This document shows, piece by piece, positions 17,717 through 27,164 of a stretch of DNA of 64,000 nucleotides. The first letter of the stretch is position 1; each line of letters begins with the position of its first letter. Both the position numbers and the translations under genes were made by a program. The notes beneath the pieces were generated by a model. That model did no database searches. It was not told where the DNA came from and saw nothing but the letters and a program-made list of their open reading frames with translations. Origin of the DNA: UBA2033 sp035345875. Lineage in GTDB: Bacteria > Spirochaetota > Leptospiria > Leptospirales > Leptospiraceae. The stretch lies in NCBI GenBank assembly GCA_035345875.1, contig DAORDH010000007.1, positions 1-64,000 on the forward strand, read 5' to 3'.

Positions 17717-18143
17717 TTTGAGTGATACTACTAAGACTTCACTTCTTATAATATTGCTCATTTTATTTGCATTGATAAATTCATTTTAAATATATAACGT
17801 TGGAATTAGATATCTTAAAAGCTTTAAAGAATTACAACAACCCAAGAATTGTATGAATCTATTAGAAAGAGAAATGGATTCAAAATATTTTTAGAAATTT
17901 GATCGTTGAGAAATGATGTCCGATTTTATTTATTGAAAATTTTCCCAAATCCAATTCAGAAAATATTAATAGGATTTGAAAGACGTCATACACTTATCTT
18001 AAATTTTATTATGATAAAATTACAAGCTTTTTAAATGAAATCAAAATTCATCTAGATATTAAATAAATCGATTTATTCATTTAAAAGAGCAGAGATTAAT
18101 TCAAAATCTAGTAATTAGATTCTAGTTTTAATTAATTCGAAAT
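17717..18143. other. intergenic region, nothing recognised
   Basis: A very A+T-rich stretch between the convergent opgH and the NTF2-like gene. No open frame of protein-like composition, RNA gene or clear repeat is visible. Confidence 0.6.
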
Positions 18144-18185
18144 AAATCTACTACCTATCGTTTAATCAACTTAGGTAGTAGATTT
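18144..18185 (-). terminator. hairpin terminator of the MarR/NTF2-like unit
   Basis: A perfect 14-base stem (AAATCTACTACCTA/TAGGTAGTAGATTT) with a 14-base loop lies 9 bases after the stop codon of the NTF2-like gene. On the minus strand the stem is followed by ATTTCG and an A+T-rich tract. It may also stop rightward transcripts from opgH. Confidence 0.65.
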
Positions 18186-18194
18186 AAGTGATTT

Positions 18195-18575
18195 CTATTT
18201 CTTTTCAGCAACCATAACAACTTTAATCAACTTCCATTGGTTGTTTTCTAGAAAAAAAGTAAATCCACCATCAAACTTCATTACATTACTTTCTAGTTTA
18301 GATCGAATGATTCCAAATTGATCTAAAATTTCTAGATTCCTAATTTCCACTTTTCTATCCATTCCTCCAATTTTCCCTTTCGAGAGATAACCAAGATAAT
18401 CGTCTTTAGTGGAACTAAAAACTCCAGAGGCTCCTTTGATCCATACACTATCGTGATAATCTTTATGCAAAGCCTCTTCCACATAGCTTACATTTTGCTT
18501 ATCAATCTGTCCCATCAAGGAAAGAAAATCACTTTCTAAACTTGATTTTAAATCTTTTTCTTCTATCGTTTCCAT
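18195..18575 (-). CDS. NTF2-like (SnoaL/lumazine-binding type) protein
   Basis: The 126-residue protein has the NTF2-like cone layout: an N-terminal helix with LESDFLSLMGQIDKQNVSYV, then EEALHKDYHDSVWIKG and a series of strands (MDRKVEIRNLEILDQFGIIR, GFTFFLENNQWKLIKVVMVA). It has no signal peptide. GGAG lies 12 bases upstream of the ATG. It follows a marR gene on the same strand. The short gap contains a copy of the palindrome found at the marR promoter, so it is very likely under control of that MarR protein. A catalytic role cannot be assigned. Confidence 0.75.
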   Translation of the reverse strand: METIEEKDLKSSLESDFLSLMGQIDKQNVSYVEEALHKDYHDSVWIKGASGVFSSTKDDYLGYLSKGKIGGMDRKVEIRNLEILDQFGIIRSKLESNVMKFDGGFTFFLENNQWKLIKVVMVAEKK

Positions 18576-18621
18576 ATTCTTTTACACTCCGTTTAATTTA
18601 TTCTTTATAAAAAAAGCATTT

Positions 18622-18637
18622 TGTTGTCATAACAACA
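18622..18637. promoter_or_regulatory. MarR-type operator upstream of the NTF2-like gene
   Basis: Half-sites TGTTGT and ACAACA separated by CATA. The same core occurs at 19087-19110 over the marR promoter. It lies between the marR stop and the NTF2-like start. Confidence 0.7.
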
Positions 18638-18650
18638 TTTTGGCAATATT

Positions 18651-19088
18651 TTACTCCATCGCTCTTTCAAAAATCGTATCGATTATCTCACGAAAACGTT
18701 TATGATCATTTTCGTTGAAAGATAAAAACATTCGATTCCTTTCTTTTGAAACTGCTTTTGCCATAGAGCTAAAAAGTTCCTGACCTAATTCTGTTAGAAA
18801 TATTCTATTCTTACGCCCATCTTCCGGATCTTTGTGGATAACAATCCATTTTTTTTGCTCCATTGTCCTAAGTCCTCTAGTCATAGATGGTCTGTCCTCA
18901 AAGTCCTTTGCCAGATCAATTTGACTGCAACCAGGACTGTTATGAATGCGAACCAAAACAAACCATTGCTCAGGATAAAGATCATAACCCTGCTCGGAAG
19001 AAATGCGTATGAATTGCCTACGCAAAGCTCTAGCAGTTCTATAAATCATATAAGCATAAGAATTATCTAAATCAAATTGACTTTTCAT
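18651..19088 (-). CDS. MarR-family transcriptional regulator
   Basis: A 145-residue winged-helix regulator of typical MarR length. Visible elements are the N-terminal dimer helix (AYMIYRTARALRRQFIR), the HTH (GCSQIDLAKDFEDRPSMTRG) and the wing (WIVIHKDPEDGRKNRIFLTE), with the DxRxxR-like signature as DPEDGRKN. The start codon at 19088 lies inside a perfect palindrome and directly behind a good promoter, so the gene probably represses itself and has an almost leaderless mRNA. The second operator copy before the NTF2-like gene makes that gene a likely target. The ligand is unknown. Confidence 0.88.
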   Translation of the reverse strand: MKSQFDLDNSYAYMIYRTARALRRQFIRISSEQGYDLYPEQWFVLVRIHNSPGCSQIDLAKDFEDRPSMTRGLRTMEQKKWIVIHKDPEDGRKNRIFLTELGQELFSSMAKAVSKERNRMFLSFNENDHKRFREIIDTIFERAME

Positions 19089-19110
19089 ATTGTTGTCATA
19101 ACAACAATAT
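19087..19110. promoter_or_regulatory. autoregulatory MarR operator overlapping the start codon
   Basis: Perfect 10-base half-sites, ATATTGTTGT and ACAACAATAT, separated by CATA. The site covers the marR -10 element, the transcription start region and the first bases of the ATG. Binding there would block transcription. Confidence 0.8.
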
Positions 19111-19131
19111 GACTTTTGAAAAATTTGTCAA
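19104..19131 (-). promoter_or_regulatory. marR promoter
   Basis: On the minus strand, TTGACA (19131-19126), a 16-base spacer and TATTGT (19109-19104). Only about 15 bases separate the -10 element from the ATG and no ribosome-binding site is present, which predicts a leader of roughly 8 bases. Confidence 0.6.
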
Positions 19132-19541
19132 ATAAAAAAATGAGAACAAACTAAAAATAGAACCTATTGATTGCAGGAAAAAAACATCCTTTCCTATTAG
19201 CTGATTTTTAAAAAGCATTAGGATAGAATTTCTATCTTATTTTTTATGTATTTAATCTTTCTAAAATATGCGTTAATGCGAAATGTTGAATAGAAGTTGA
19301 CGTTTTTAAAGGAAAGGTATTCTTGGAGGAGATTCAACTCTAGAGAAAGTGGAATCGATAATTTGTGATTTATAAAATGGATTTATTCATTTTTTTATTA
19401 ACAACAATTCAAGACAATCAGTCTTATGAATTAAAAGGTTATGATAAAATTCTTCTCTATTTAAAAATCACAAACAGACAGACACTTTAGATAGAATTTT
19501 TTATAAGATTTTTACTATTACTAGTATTGGACGAGTAGCTT
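19132..19541. other. intergenic region, nothing recognised
   Basis: An A+T-rich divergent region between marR and the hybrid kinase gene. It probably carries the kinase promoter, but no clear elements, repeats or small ORFs could be supported. Confidence 0.5.
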
Positions 19542-21557
19542 TTGAAATCCCCTGAAAAACGATCAATCGATACGAAAGAAATTCAAAATACTTTTACTCT
19601 TTTAGAAAAAGCGAGTGAAACTGCTCGAGTTGGAGGATGGGAGTATGACCTTTCTCTAAAAACTCTCTCTTGGACACGTGTCACCTATGAAATTCACGAA
19701 ATCCCTTTTGATACAAAATTGGACACAAATCTTGGAATTTTGTTTTATAAAGAAGGATACAGTCGAAATCGAATGCAAGAAGTTTTTTCATTATTAGTTA
19801 CCAAAGGGATTCCTTATGATGAAGAACTTCAGATTATAACAAAAAATGGAAATGAAGTTTGGGTTAGATCTATTGGGATTCCTGAATTTGAGAATGGAGT
19901 TATAGTTAGAATCTATGGCACACTTCAAGATATCGATAGACAGAAAAAAGATAGAGATAAATTAAATAACACCTTAAATCAATTAGAATTTATGCACAAA
20001 GCAATCGAAGACTCCGGAGATTGCTTTTATATGGTCAATTTAGATGACCATGGGAAAATGATATATGTTAACGAAGCCTCAGTAAGGCATTACAAAGCTC
20101 CAAGAGAGACAATCTATTCTTGGCGAGTTTTTGACTGGGATCCTAATTTCACTCCAGAAAATTTCCCCTTCCTAGTAGAAGAAATTAAAAATAAAAAAAG
20201 ACTACATTTAGAAAGTAAACATAAAGTAGCAGATGGTTCCATTGTGCCCGTTGAAATAACTGTGAATCATTATTTAAGTAAAGAGGGTGAAAACCTTGCA
20301 TATGGTTGGTTTTCCGATATTACCGAAAGAATTGAAATGCAAAATCAATGGAATGAGGCAAAATTAAAAGCTGAATCAGCCAATAAAGCTAAGTCTAGTT
20401 TTCTCGCAAATATGAGTCATGAAATCAGAACACCTTTAAATGGAGTGATCGGATTTACAAACATATTAAAGGAAACTCCATTAAATGAAGAGCAAAAGAA
20501 ATATCTAGAAATCATAGATTCATCTGCAAATTCTCTATTGAGTATAGTAAGTGATATTCTAGATTTTTCCAAAATCGAGTCAGGGATGTTGCACTTAGAT
20601 ATTATCGAAACAGATCTCCATGATTTTTTTTCTTCCGCATTGGATGTAATTCGTTTCCAAGCGCAGAGCAAGGATATTCAACTAACGTTAAGTATTGATG
20701 ATAAATTACCCAAAATAGGCTTGATTGATCCAAATAGAGTCAAACAAATTTTAATTAATTTGTTAGGAAACTCTGTCAAGTTCACATCCTCTGGGTCTAT
20801 CGATTTAAACGTTAAATACCAATCTCTTACAGAATCGAGAGGAATTTTAACGATAGCCGTTAAAGATACAGGCATTGGGATTTTACCAGAAGAGTTCGAA
20901 AAACTTTTTCGACCTTTTACACAAGCAGATACCACAATCACTCGTAAATTTGGAGGAACTGGACTCGGACTGTCAATTTCCAACATGCTTGCAAATCTCA
21001 TGAACTCAAAGATAGAAGTAGAATCAGAATATGACAAAGGAAGCACATTCTACTTTTCGATTGAAATTCAGGTCGCTGAGGTAAGACAAGAACATATAGA
21101 ATTACTTTCTAAATATAAGACTGGAAAAGAACGATTGAAAGACTTAAAATCTAAAATATTAATCGTTGAAGACGTTAAGTCAAATCGAATCCTTTTAAAA
21201 CACCTTCTGCAAGGCTTCCTACCAAATTCTGAAATTTTAGAAGCCTATGATGGAAAAAATGCAGTCGAGCTTTTAGAAACGTTATCTTCTAACCCAAAAG
21301 AAAATTACCCTGATTTAATTTTTATGGATGTTCAAATGCCAATTTTAGATGGAATTGAAGCTACTTATATAATTCGGGAGAAGGAAAGAAAACTAAATCT
21401 AAATACACCGATTGTAGCACTAACAGCTGCCGCTCTTAAAGAAGAGGAAGAAGTTTGTTATGCGGCAGGAATGGATGATTTTTTAACGAAACCAATTGAA
21501 AGAAATAAATTGCAAGAGACGTTAGTAGAGTATTTAATTCTTTCAAAATCTAATTAG
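19542..21557 (+). CDS. PAS-PAS hybrid sensor histidine kinase
   Basis: The 671-residue protein has, in order, two PAS-like domains (about 20-135 and 145-265), a HisKA domain with phospho-His293 in MSHEIRTPLNGV, a HATPase domain, and a C-terminal receiver. The HATPase shows its N box in LINLLGNSVKFT, G1 in VKDTGIGI and G2 in KFGGTGLGLSIS. The receiver (about 537-665) has phosphoacceptor Asp596 in IFMDVQMP and the Lys in FLTKPI. There is no membrane segment, so it senses a cytoplasmic cue. The start is a TTG with a weak ribosome site. No cognate output gene is adjacent; the receiver probably feeds a phosphorelay. Confidence 0.92.
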   Translation: MKSPEKRSIDTKEIQNTFTLLEKASETARVGGWEYDLSLKTLSWTRVTYEIHEIPFDTKLDTNLGILFYKEGYSRNRMQEVFSLLVTKGIPYDEELQIITKNGNEVWVRSIGIPEFENGVIVRIYGTLQDIDRQKKDRDKLNNTLNQLEFMHKAIEDSGDCFYMVNLDDHGKMIYVNEASVRHYKAPRETIYSWRVFDWDPNFTPENFPFLVEEIKNKKRLHLESKHKVADGSIVPVEITVNHYLSKEGENLAYGWFSDITERIEMQNQWNEAKLKAESANKAKSSFLANMSHEIRTPLNGVIGFTNILKETPLNEEQKKYLEIIDSSANSLLSIVSDILDFSKIESGMLHLDIIETDLHDFFSSALDVIRFQAQSKDIQLTLSIDDKLPKIGLIDPNRVKQILINLLGNSVKFTSSGSIDLNVKYQSLTESRGILTIAVKDTGIGILPEEFEKLFRPFTQADTTITRKFGGTGLGLSISNMLANLMNSKIEVESEYDKGSTFYFSIEIQVAEVRQEHIELLSKYKTGKERLKDLKSKILIVEDVKSNRILLKHLLQGFLPNSEILEAYDGKNAVELLETLSSNPKENYPDLIFMDVQMPILDGIEATYIIREKERKLNLNTPIVALTAAALKEEEEVCYAAGMDDFLTKPIERNKLQETLVEYLILSKSN

Positions 21558-21748
21558 AATTATACAATTATTTTTACCTCTTTTAACATTTTTAACAATT
21601 CCCTTAATTTCTGATTTACAAGATATCCAATTAAGATAAAAAATTATCCATGCTAAGAGATCTCAAAGAAAATAATGCGTTATGGGAATACAATTTACGC
21701 GGACATTAATTTATCCTAATTTTCAGATTTATTTTTTTTACAATTTTG

Positions 21749-22275
21749 ATGGTTTCGACACTCACACTCGCGAAAACTATGACTATAAAAATCATAACCT
21801 CCTTAGCCAGTTTTTATCTGTTCTTGAGTTCACTCTTATTTTATTTCCTCTTAAGAAAGTCTTAGAAATTATGCCTATAGGTAAAAAGCATCACGCTTAC
21901 AAGCAATGTATTTAATACTCTGAGGAATTCGGAGTTCAGGAAATCCGCTTCTTTTTCCTGTGGTAGTTTAATCAATAATCCTATACCACCTAAGCTCTAA
22001 ATAAAAGCGCATAGATTTAAGGTTCAAGCTGTTTTACGAAATTTAATTTCCAATGCAATCAAATTCACGCTAGAAGTTGGAGAAATTCAGATTACTCCCC
22101 AATAAATCAAGATCAAATTCTCTGAAAAATAAAAGAATCTTATCTAGGAATCCCTACTAGTATTTCAGAAAAATTCTTGATTCACATCTAGAAAGTAGTT
22201 CCTTCAGCGAAACAGAGCCAGTCTTGAATTCACTCTTCCCCTTGTCGCCAAGACTGATACAGTGTATCAATGAAT
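21749..22275 (+). pseudogene. decayed membrane histidine kinase
   Basis: Pieces of a kinase survive in different frames. At 21749-21865 an ATG-started open frame encodes a hydrophobic helix (TIKIITSLASFYLFLSSLL). At 22019-22105 is an unmistakable HATPase N box (VQAVLRNLISNAIKFT), ending in a stop. Near 22150 there is GIPTSISEKF, like the ATP-lid region. At 22222-22275 SLEFTLPLVAKTD matches the last strand of HATPase domains. The pieces are in the expected order and on the same strand as the intact kinase just upstream. No intact reading frame links them. Confidence 0.6.
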
Positions 22276-22647
22276 CCAAGGTTTTTAAGGATATGCAAGG
22301 TTTGAAATAAGCGATAGTAGATATACTTTCATATCTTTTAGGAATTAGAATTCAAATCAGCCCCTACTAAACACGCAAAAGTTAAACTTTTTCCAAATCC
22401 AAATTCTAGAATGAAACTAGAGTAAGAATATCCGTTACTATAAAAAAATAACGTGCCTTTTCAGTTAACGATCTCTTTGATAGTTTTTTCTTCTTAAAGG
22501 CTCTACATTTGAAGAATTAATTTTTTTTTTACCGTTAGTCAACTTATAAGTCTAACATTTAAAAAAATAACTTTTCCCTATAAAAGTCTGGACATCTCTC
22601 AAATTTCAATTTTTGTCCAAAAAATCTTTAAGGAAATATCTTAAACA

Positions 22648-24012
22648 ATGTATAAAATTTATTTAATTATTTTCTTTTTACTTTCAATTTTATCTCTCAG
22701 TGCGCAAGAGGTTGAATCTAAAAAGGAAACAGTTCCCGAAAAAAAAGAAGAAGTCATTCCTTCAGAAAATTCTTCAAAAAAAGAAGAGAAACCTACTGAA
22801 GCACTCAAAAAAGAAGAGAAGCCTGCTGAGCCTCCCCAAAAAGAAGAGAAACCAGTTGCCCCACCCAAAACTCCGAACGCGTCAGTAGATACACGTCTCG
22901 GGCGGGGGCTTTACGTTAAAACAGAAGATTCTCAGTTTACTATGCAAATGAGAGCAAGAATTCAAGCCCGTTATACATATCAAGCTGTGAGCGAAGATTC
23001 AAAATCCGATCAAGAAGGTGCGGAGATACGTCGATTGCGACTCGTGACTAGAGGAAATATTTATGGAAAAGAATGGACGTATTACATCCAGTTAGGCGTC
23101 GCAAACCAAGACATGGAAACACGACCAATACCTTTAAGAGATGCAGTGATTAATTACAATAAATGGAGTGATTTCCGAATCTCTATGGGGCAAATGAAAG
23201 TTCCTTTTAATAGACAGCGACTAACGTCCTCATCCGCTCTTCAAATGGTAGATAGATCGATTGTAAACAGTGAACTGAATCTGGATCGAAATATTGGGAT
23301 CCAAGTTTTTTCTGAGAATTTTTTAGGTTTAAATAGAAAGTTTGGATACAACTTGGGTGTGTTTCATGGAAATGGAAGAAATACAAATTTAAAACCAACT
23401 GGTCTTCTTTGGGTTGGTAAATTTACCTACTCTCCATTTGGAGGCATGACAAGAAAAGTATTCAATGAAGAAGAAAATGACTCTCTCTCTGAAAGTGATC
23501 TCAGTCGGAGTTCAGATCCTAGACTTGCAATCAGTGTATCTGTTGCAAAAAATAACAATACTGATAGATCTCAGTCCACAATTGGAACTATTTATCAATT
23601 TGCAAAATTCGATTACAATCACCAGTGTGTAGATGTTTTTTTTAAGTGGGGTGGTTTTTCTATGATGGGTGAATTAATTCGTCGTGTTGCAAATGCACCT
23701 TACCAAGAAAAAGAAGATACCACCACTGGAAGATTAAGTAGAGAATATTCTCGCTCTGCGGAAGGTTTTTTTATTCAAGCAGGTTATCTATTCCCCAATT
23801 ACTATGAAGTTAGTATGAGGTATGGAGAATATCGACCGATCGGGAAAACGGATCCCAATTTAGTTACATCCATTGAACAAGGTGTAGGTCTTTCTAAATA
23901 CTTCGAAGACCACAATTTAAAAGTCCAAGCCGACTTTTTCCAAATCAAAGGAACCCCTGCTATTCAGGGAGAAACGTATCAATTCCGAATTCAAACACAG
24001 GTGTTCTACTGA
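22648..24012 (+). CDS. porin O/P-like outer-membrane protein
   Basis: The 454-residue protein has a signal peptide (MYKIYLIIFFLLSILSLSAQ), then a low-complexity linker (about 22-76) with three KKEEKP-type repeats. A beta-barrel domain similar to phosphate-selective porin O/P follows: RLGRGLYVKTEDSQFTMQMR, RARIQARYTY, AEIRRLRLVTRGNIYGKEWT, DFRISMGQMKVPFNRQRLT, and a C-terminus ending in QTQVFY. The charged Pro-rich linker may reach into the periplasm or peptidoglycan. Many members transport anions or polyphosphate, but specificity cannot be read from sequence. It is eight bases before a Cys-rich lipoprotein gene, likely the same operon. Confidence 0.85.
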   Translation: MYKIYLIIFFLLSILSLSAQEVESKKETVPEKKEEVIPSENSSKKEEKPTEALKKEEKPAEPPQKEEKPVAPPKTPNASVDTRLGRGLYVKTEDSQFTMQMRARIQARYTYQAVSEDSKSDQEGAEIRRLRLVTRGNIYGKEWTYYIQLGVANQDMETRPIPLRDAVINYNKWSDFRISMGQMKVPFNRQRLTSSSALQMVDRSIVNSELNLDRNIGIQVFSENFLGLNRKFGYNLGVFHGNGRNTNLKPTGLLWVGKFTYSPFGGMTRKVFNEEENDSLSESDLSRSSDPRLAISVSVAKNNNTDRSQSTIGTIYQFAKFDYNHQCVDVFFKWGGFSMMGELIRRVANAPYQEKEDTTTGRLSREYSRSAEGFFIQAGYLFPNYYEVSMRYGEYRPIGKTDPNLVTSIEQGVGLSKYFEDHNLKVQADFFQIKGTPAIQGETYQFRIQTQVFY

Positions 24013-24019
24013 GGCTTAT

Positions 24020-24547
24020 ATGATTAAATTGTTTCCTATTTTATTCCTATTTCTATTTTTCATGACAGAAAACTGTAAAGTTTATAAATCAAACTCTGAA
24101 AAAAGAAATAAATGTATGCAAACATTTCTAGCAGCGTATCCTCAAGAAGGACCTCTGTATTTTAGATCAGGTGGTTACGAATTTCGATTCTCTTGTACGA
24201 CTGAAGGAGAGTCTTCTCCGACTTGTGTGGAGTATTACTCTAGGACAGCCTTAGATGAAAACTTTCTGTGCAATGTAGGTTATAGAAGATCTCGCAATCG
24301 TTGTTCTCAACAAAACCTAGTTGGTTCTTGTTTAGAGACACAAGCATTCGGTAGTTCAACGGATGGGATTGTGCTTGTTTCAATTTTTGCGAAACCGCAA
24401 AATACAAAGGAAGAAGCTCAACTTTATTGTGCATCTTCGAATCGAAAAGGAAATTTCTTTTCCGTCTATCGCACTCCCAATGATCGAAGCAATCTAGAAA
24501 AGGCAGCTTGGGATGCTTGGATTACATGCACAAGCACAATCAAATAG
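24020..24547 (+). CDS. Cys-rich putative lipoprotein downstream of porin
   Basis: A 175-residue protein with signal MIKLFPILFLFLFFMTENC, giving a probable lipid-anchored Cys19. The mature part has eight more Cys, an even number that would allow four disulfides in the periplasm or at the surface. Otherwise it is polar, with RSGGYEFRFSCTTEGESS and AAWDAWITCTS as notable parts. I do not recognise the family. The close spacing behind the porin gene suggests a shared function or assembly partner. Confidence 0.65.
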   Translation: MIKLFPILFLFLFFMTENCKVYKSNSEKRNKCMQTFLAAYPQEGPLYFRSGGYEFRFSCTTEGESSPTCVEYYSRTALDENFLCNVGYRRSRNRCSQQNLVGSCLETQAFGSSTDGIVLVSIFAKPQNTKEEAQLYCASSNRKGNFFSVYRTPNDRSNLEKAAWDAWITCTSTIK

Positions 24548-24595
24548 TTCATACTATATTTTTTAGTGAGTCAATGAATTGAGAAATAATTTCAG

Positions 24596-24619
24596 CCTAT
24601 TCTTTTTTCATAGAATAGG
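24596..24619 (+). terminator. possible terminator of the porin operon
   Basis: Stem CCTATTCT/AGAATAGG with an 8-base loop, followed by an A+T-rich tract. It lies between convergent genes and may serve both strands. Confidence 0.4.
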
Positions 24620-24678
24620 TAGAAATTTTATTGAGTCCTAAAAATTAGAAGATAGAAAGGAAAGCCTATTGCTAGAAT

Positions 24679-25782
24679 TTAAAATGTCAGTATTCCCCAT
24701 GTATTTGGCTGACTATGAACGGTTCCAGTAGTCCATGCAAACATATGTTGAGCCCAAGAAAATGCAGATAGATCATCATCATTTATATAAAATGTAAAAC
24801 CAATGACTTGTCCTTGTGCAATAGACGATACACCCAAAATAGAGAACGGTATTTTCATTTCCATATTCCATCCAGAGTCTATATCCCCATCTGTATTAAA
24901 GGTGCATCCGCTCGTATACATTGCTTGACCTACAGTAGGATTTGTTGTAGACCAACCAGCGCCATTTCCTTGCTGAAAAAAATTATTTGATGGATTTGCA
25001 GGAGTAAATATAAATTTAAAATCATTTGTATCCGGAGAAGTGGAACGATCATAACCCATATCAAAAAATAATTCAACACTATCATCTGTCCAAGGTGCCC
25101 CAGTATCATCTGTTCTTAAATACTTATCATCTGTATGATAAAAAATATAAAAATTACTAGAGTCATAGGCAAATCGAATGTAACCCGTTACATTTAAATC
25201 TCCCCCTCCAGTGTAATCTAGATAAGAGGACAAAACAGGAAAAGAAAAACTAATTTTTGGGCTACTTGCCCACGCTGATTCTGAATCCAATCCATCCAGT
25301 GTAAATACGTTATCTCCTACTTTAGTAGGCACAACGCTTGTCGAGCCCGCTATAGCAACTGCAGATAAACCGCTAGAATAAAGAGTTCCTGCTGTATTAT
25401 AGATAAATATTTTATAATAATACAAAACAGATGGGGAAACAGAATTATCTGTGAAGCTAGTATTATTTGAATTTACAGAAATGGAAGTTCCATCTTTATA
25501 ATCAGAGGGACTACTCCCAGTTTTTCTTCGAACAATCACACCACCTATCGGACAATCTGTTGGATTCGTCCATTGCATCCGAATTGAATCAGGAGAGGTT
25601 GTAGTTGTAATAGTGACTGAAGTAGGATTAGAAGGAGTTGCACTGATACAAGAATCGACTTGTTGATTTGAGGCTGTTGCATTTACATTTGGAAAAAATC
25701 CTTTCAGTTTTGGACTATTATCCATGGAACAACTCAAAACTAACGCTAGTATCAGTATCCATATTGTTTCAGAAAAATTCAT
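24679..25782 (-). CDS. lipoprotein with CBM9-like carbohydrate-binding domain
   Basis: Start chosen at ATG 25782, just before the lipoprotein signal (MNFSETIWILILALVLSC); an earlier in-frame ATG is at 25809. After the lipobox comes a fibronectin-III-like domain (SVTITTTTSPDSIRMQWTNP...SVLYYYKIFIYN). The C-terminal half (about 165-365) matches family 9 carbohydrate-binding/DOMON-like modules: DSESAWASSPKIS, IRFAYDSSNFYIFYHTDDKY, WTDDSVELFFD, GWNMEMKIPFSILG and IGFTFYINDDD. It probably displays a sugar-binding domain at the cell surface. No catalytic domain is present. Confidence 0.8.
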   Translation of the reverse strand: MNFSETIWILILALVLSCSMDNSPKLKGFFPNVNATASNQQVDSCISATPSNPTSVTITTTTSPDSIRMQWTNPTDCPIGGVIVRRKTGSSPSDYKDGTSISVNSNNTSFTDNSVSPSVLYYYKIFIYNTAGTLYSSGLSAVAIAGSTSVVPTKVGDNVFTLDGLDSESAWASSPKISFSFPVLSSYLDYTGGGDLNVTGYIRFAYDSSNFYIFYHTDDKYLRTDDTGAPWTDDSVELFFDMGYDRSTSPDTNDFKFIFTPANPSNNFFQQGNGAGWSTTNPTVGQAMYTSGCTFNTDGDIDSGWNMEMKIPFSILGVSSIAQGQVIGFTFYINDDDLSAFSWAQHMFAWTTGTVHSQPNTWGILTF

Positions 25783-26342
25783 TTCACTTAACACCCTTCT
25801 TGGTTCCATCTTTATTATCTATCTTTTCTTGTCTTTATCAATCCCAGGATTTCTATACTTGAAATAAAACAGAAATTTCTAAAAATTACAATTCAAATCA
25901 TTGAGAAAAGAAAATGAAATAAAAAAAAATGTAACGATCGATTCTTTTTTTCAGCAATTCATCCTTCTAAATCACTCATCTTTCATTCTCATCGCTTGAA
26001 AAAAGCAATGATTGAGTTTTGATCAGTCAAAATTTCAAAGTAGGATTCCTCCTATTGTCCTTTATAAATAGACTTGAGCCAAATGAAGGATAGATGGGTT
26101 TTCCAACCATCACTTTCTAAGAGCTTAAACAGCGGAACTATCGTAGGCATTTCATTTGTATTCTTTCAGATTATTAGAATCCGCATTTACACTAAAATTC
26201 TTCAATCTGTGTAACGTCAGTGAATGATCGATTTTACATTGATTCAATTTTGTATGCTTAGAAGTAAATCTATATCACTTAGATCCAAAAAACTCAAATT
26301 AAAAACATTGACTTTTATTTATAGTGGGAGTTTTTCAAAGAA
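25783..26342. other. divergent intergenic region
   Basis: About 560 bases between divergent genes for a lipoprotein and a periplasmic protein. No gene, RNA or repeat is supported. The last 30 bases (GTGGGAGTTTTTCAAAGAA before the ATG) are nearly repeated at 31430, in front of a decayed paralogue. Confidence 0.5.
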
Positions 26343-27164
26343 ATGAAACTACTATCTATCATCCTATTTTTTTTCTCGTTTATGAGTGGAGTAATCTATG
26401 GACAAGAAGGTTATTATTCTTTGTCTTATAAGATGAATTCAGTTGTAGCTTATGTTGAGTTAAATGGAATAAAGCAAACCGAGTCAGGCAAAGAAGGCTT
26501 TCTTTCAGGAGTTTCCACTGGACTCAATCTTTGGATCATGCCTGGAGAAAACACTCTCAAAATAAAACTCACAAAACCACAGAAAGGAAAAAATCAAGAC
26601 AATCCTCAGATCAAAGTTGCAATACGACTTGGCACAGCAGGACAGTCCACAGAAGAGGGAAAGGAAATTGTATCTTTTGAAGCACCCGAATCTGAAGATT
26701 CTAAGATTGAATTCCCTCTCGAAAAAGAAGTTAAATTTACTCCTGAATTGATTCCCCCCTCCTCTCTTTGGGAAAAAGTAGAACCTACAAACCTTGATTC
26801 TACCTCTAAAAAAGAAATTACTGAATTAGTTCAAGCTTTGCATAAAGCGGCAAACACTGCGAATGTGAAGGATTTTTTCAAATTAATCGAATTCAAAATG
26901 CAGGACATGTCAAAAGCAATGTATTCTAATCCAGAAGAAAATAAAAATGATAAAGCTTTGAAAGAATTTTTAAAAACAATAAAGGGAAAACTAAAAAAAC
27001 TTCCTCCCAAACTTTCTTTTCATCCTGTGGCTAATGGCAAATTGATCTTTGTTACTGATTCAAATGGCAATGATCCAATTCAATCCAAACCGAGCCAAGA
27101 TGGAGAGTTCAATATTTCAGTCTATGTAGGTAAAATAGATGGGAAATGGACTCTTGTTCGGTAG
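26343..27164 (+). CDS. secreted protein of unknown function
   Basis: A 273-residue protein with a signal peptide (MKLLSIILFFFSFMSGVIYG, cut before QEGYY). The mature protein starts with strands (YYSLSYKMNSVVAYVELNG, NLWIMPGENTLKIKL), has a helical middle (KKEITELVQALHKAANTANV), and ends with strands including FNISVYVGKIDGKWTLVR. The last part resembles the closing strands of small NTF2-like or similar folds but is not assigned. A relic of a related gene lies at 31430-31513, indicating a small gene family. Single-gene unit. Confidence 0.65.
   Translation: MKLLSIILFFFSFMSGVIYGQEGYYSLSYKMNSVVAYVELNGIKQTESGKEGFLSGVSTGLNLWIMPGENTLKIKLTKPQKGKNQDNPQIKVAIRLGTAGQSTEEGKEIVSFEAPESEDSKIEFPLEKEVKFTPELIPPSSLWEKVEPTNLDSTSKKEITELVQALHKAANTANVKDFFKLIEFKMQDMSKAMYSNPEENKNDKALKEFLKTIKGKLKKLPPKLSFHPVANGKLIFVTDSNGNDPIQSKPSQDGEFNISVYVGKIDGKWTLVR

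Noticed and set aside
22659..22888. Overlapping ORFs over the porin linker on both strands
   Set aside because: Artefacts of the low-complexity Lys/Glu/Pro repeat; the porin frame explains the region.
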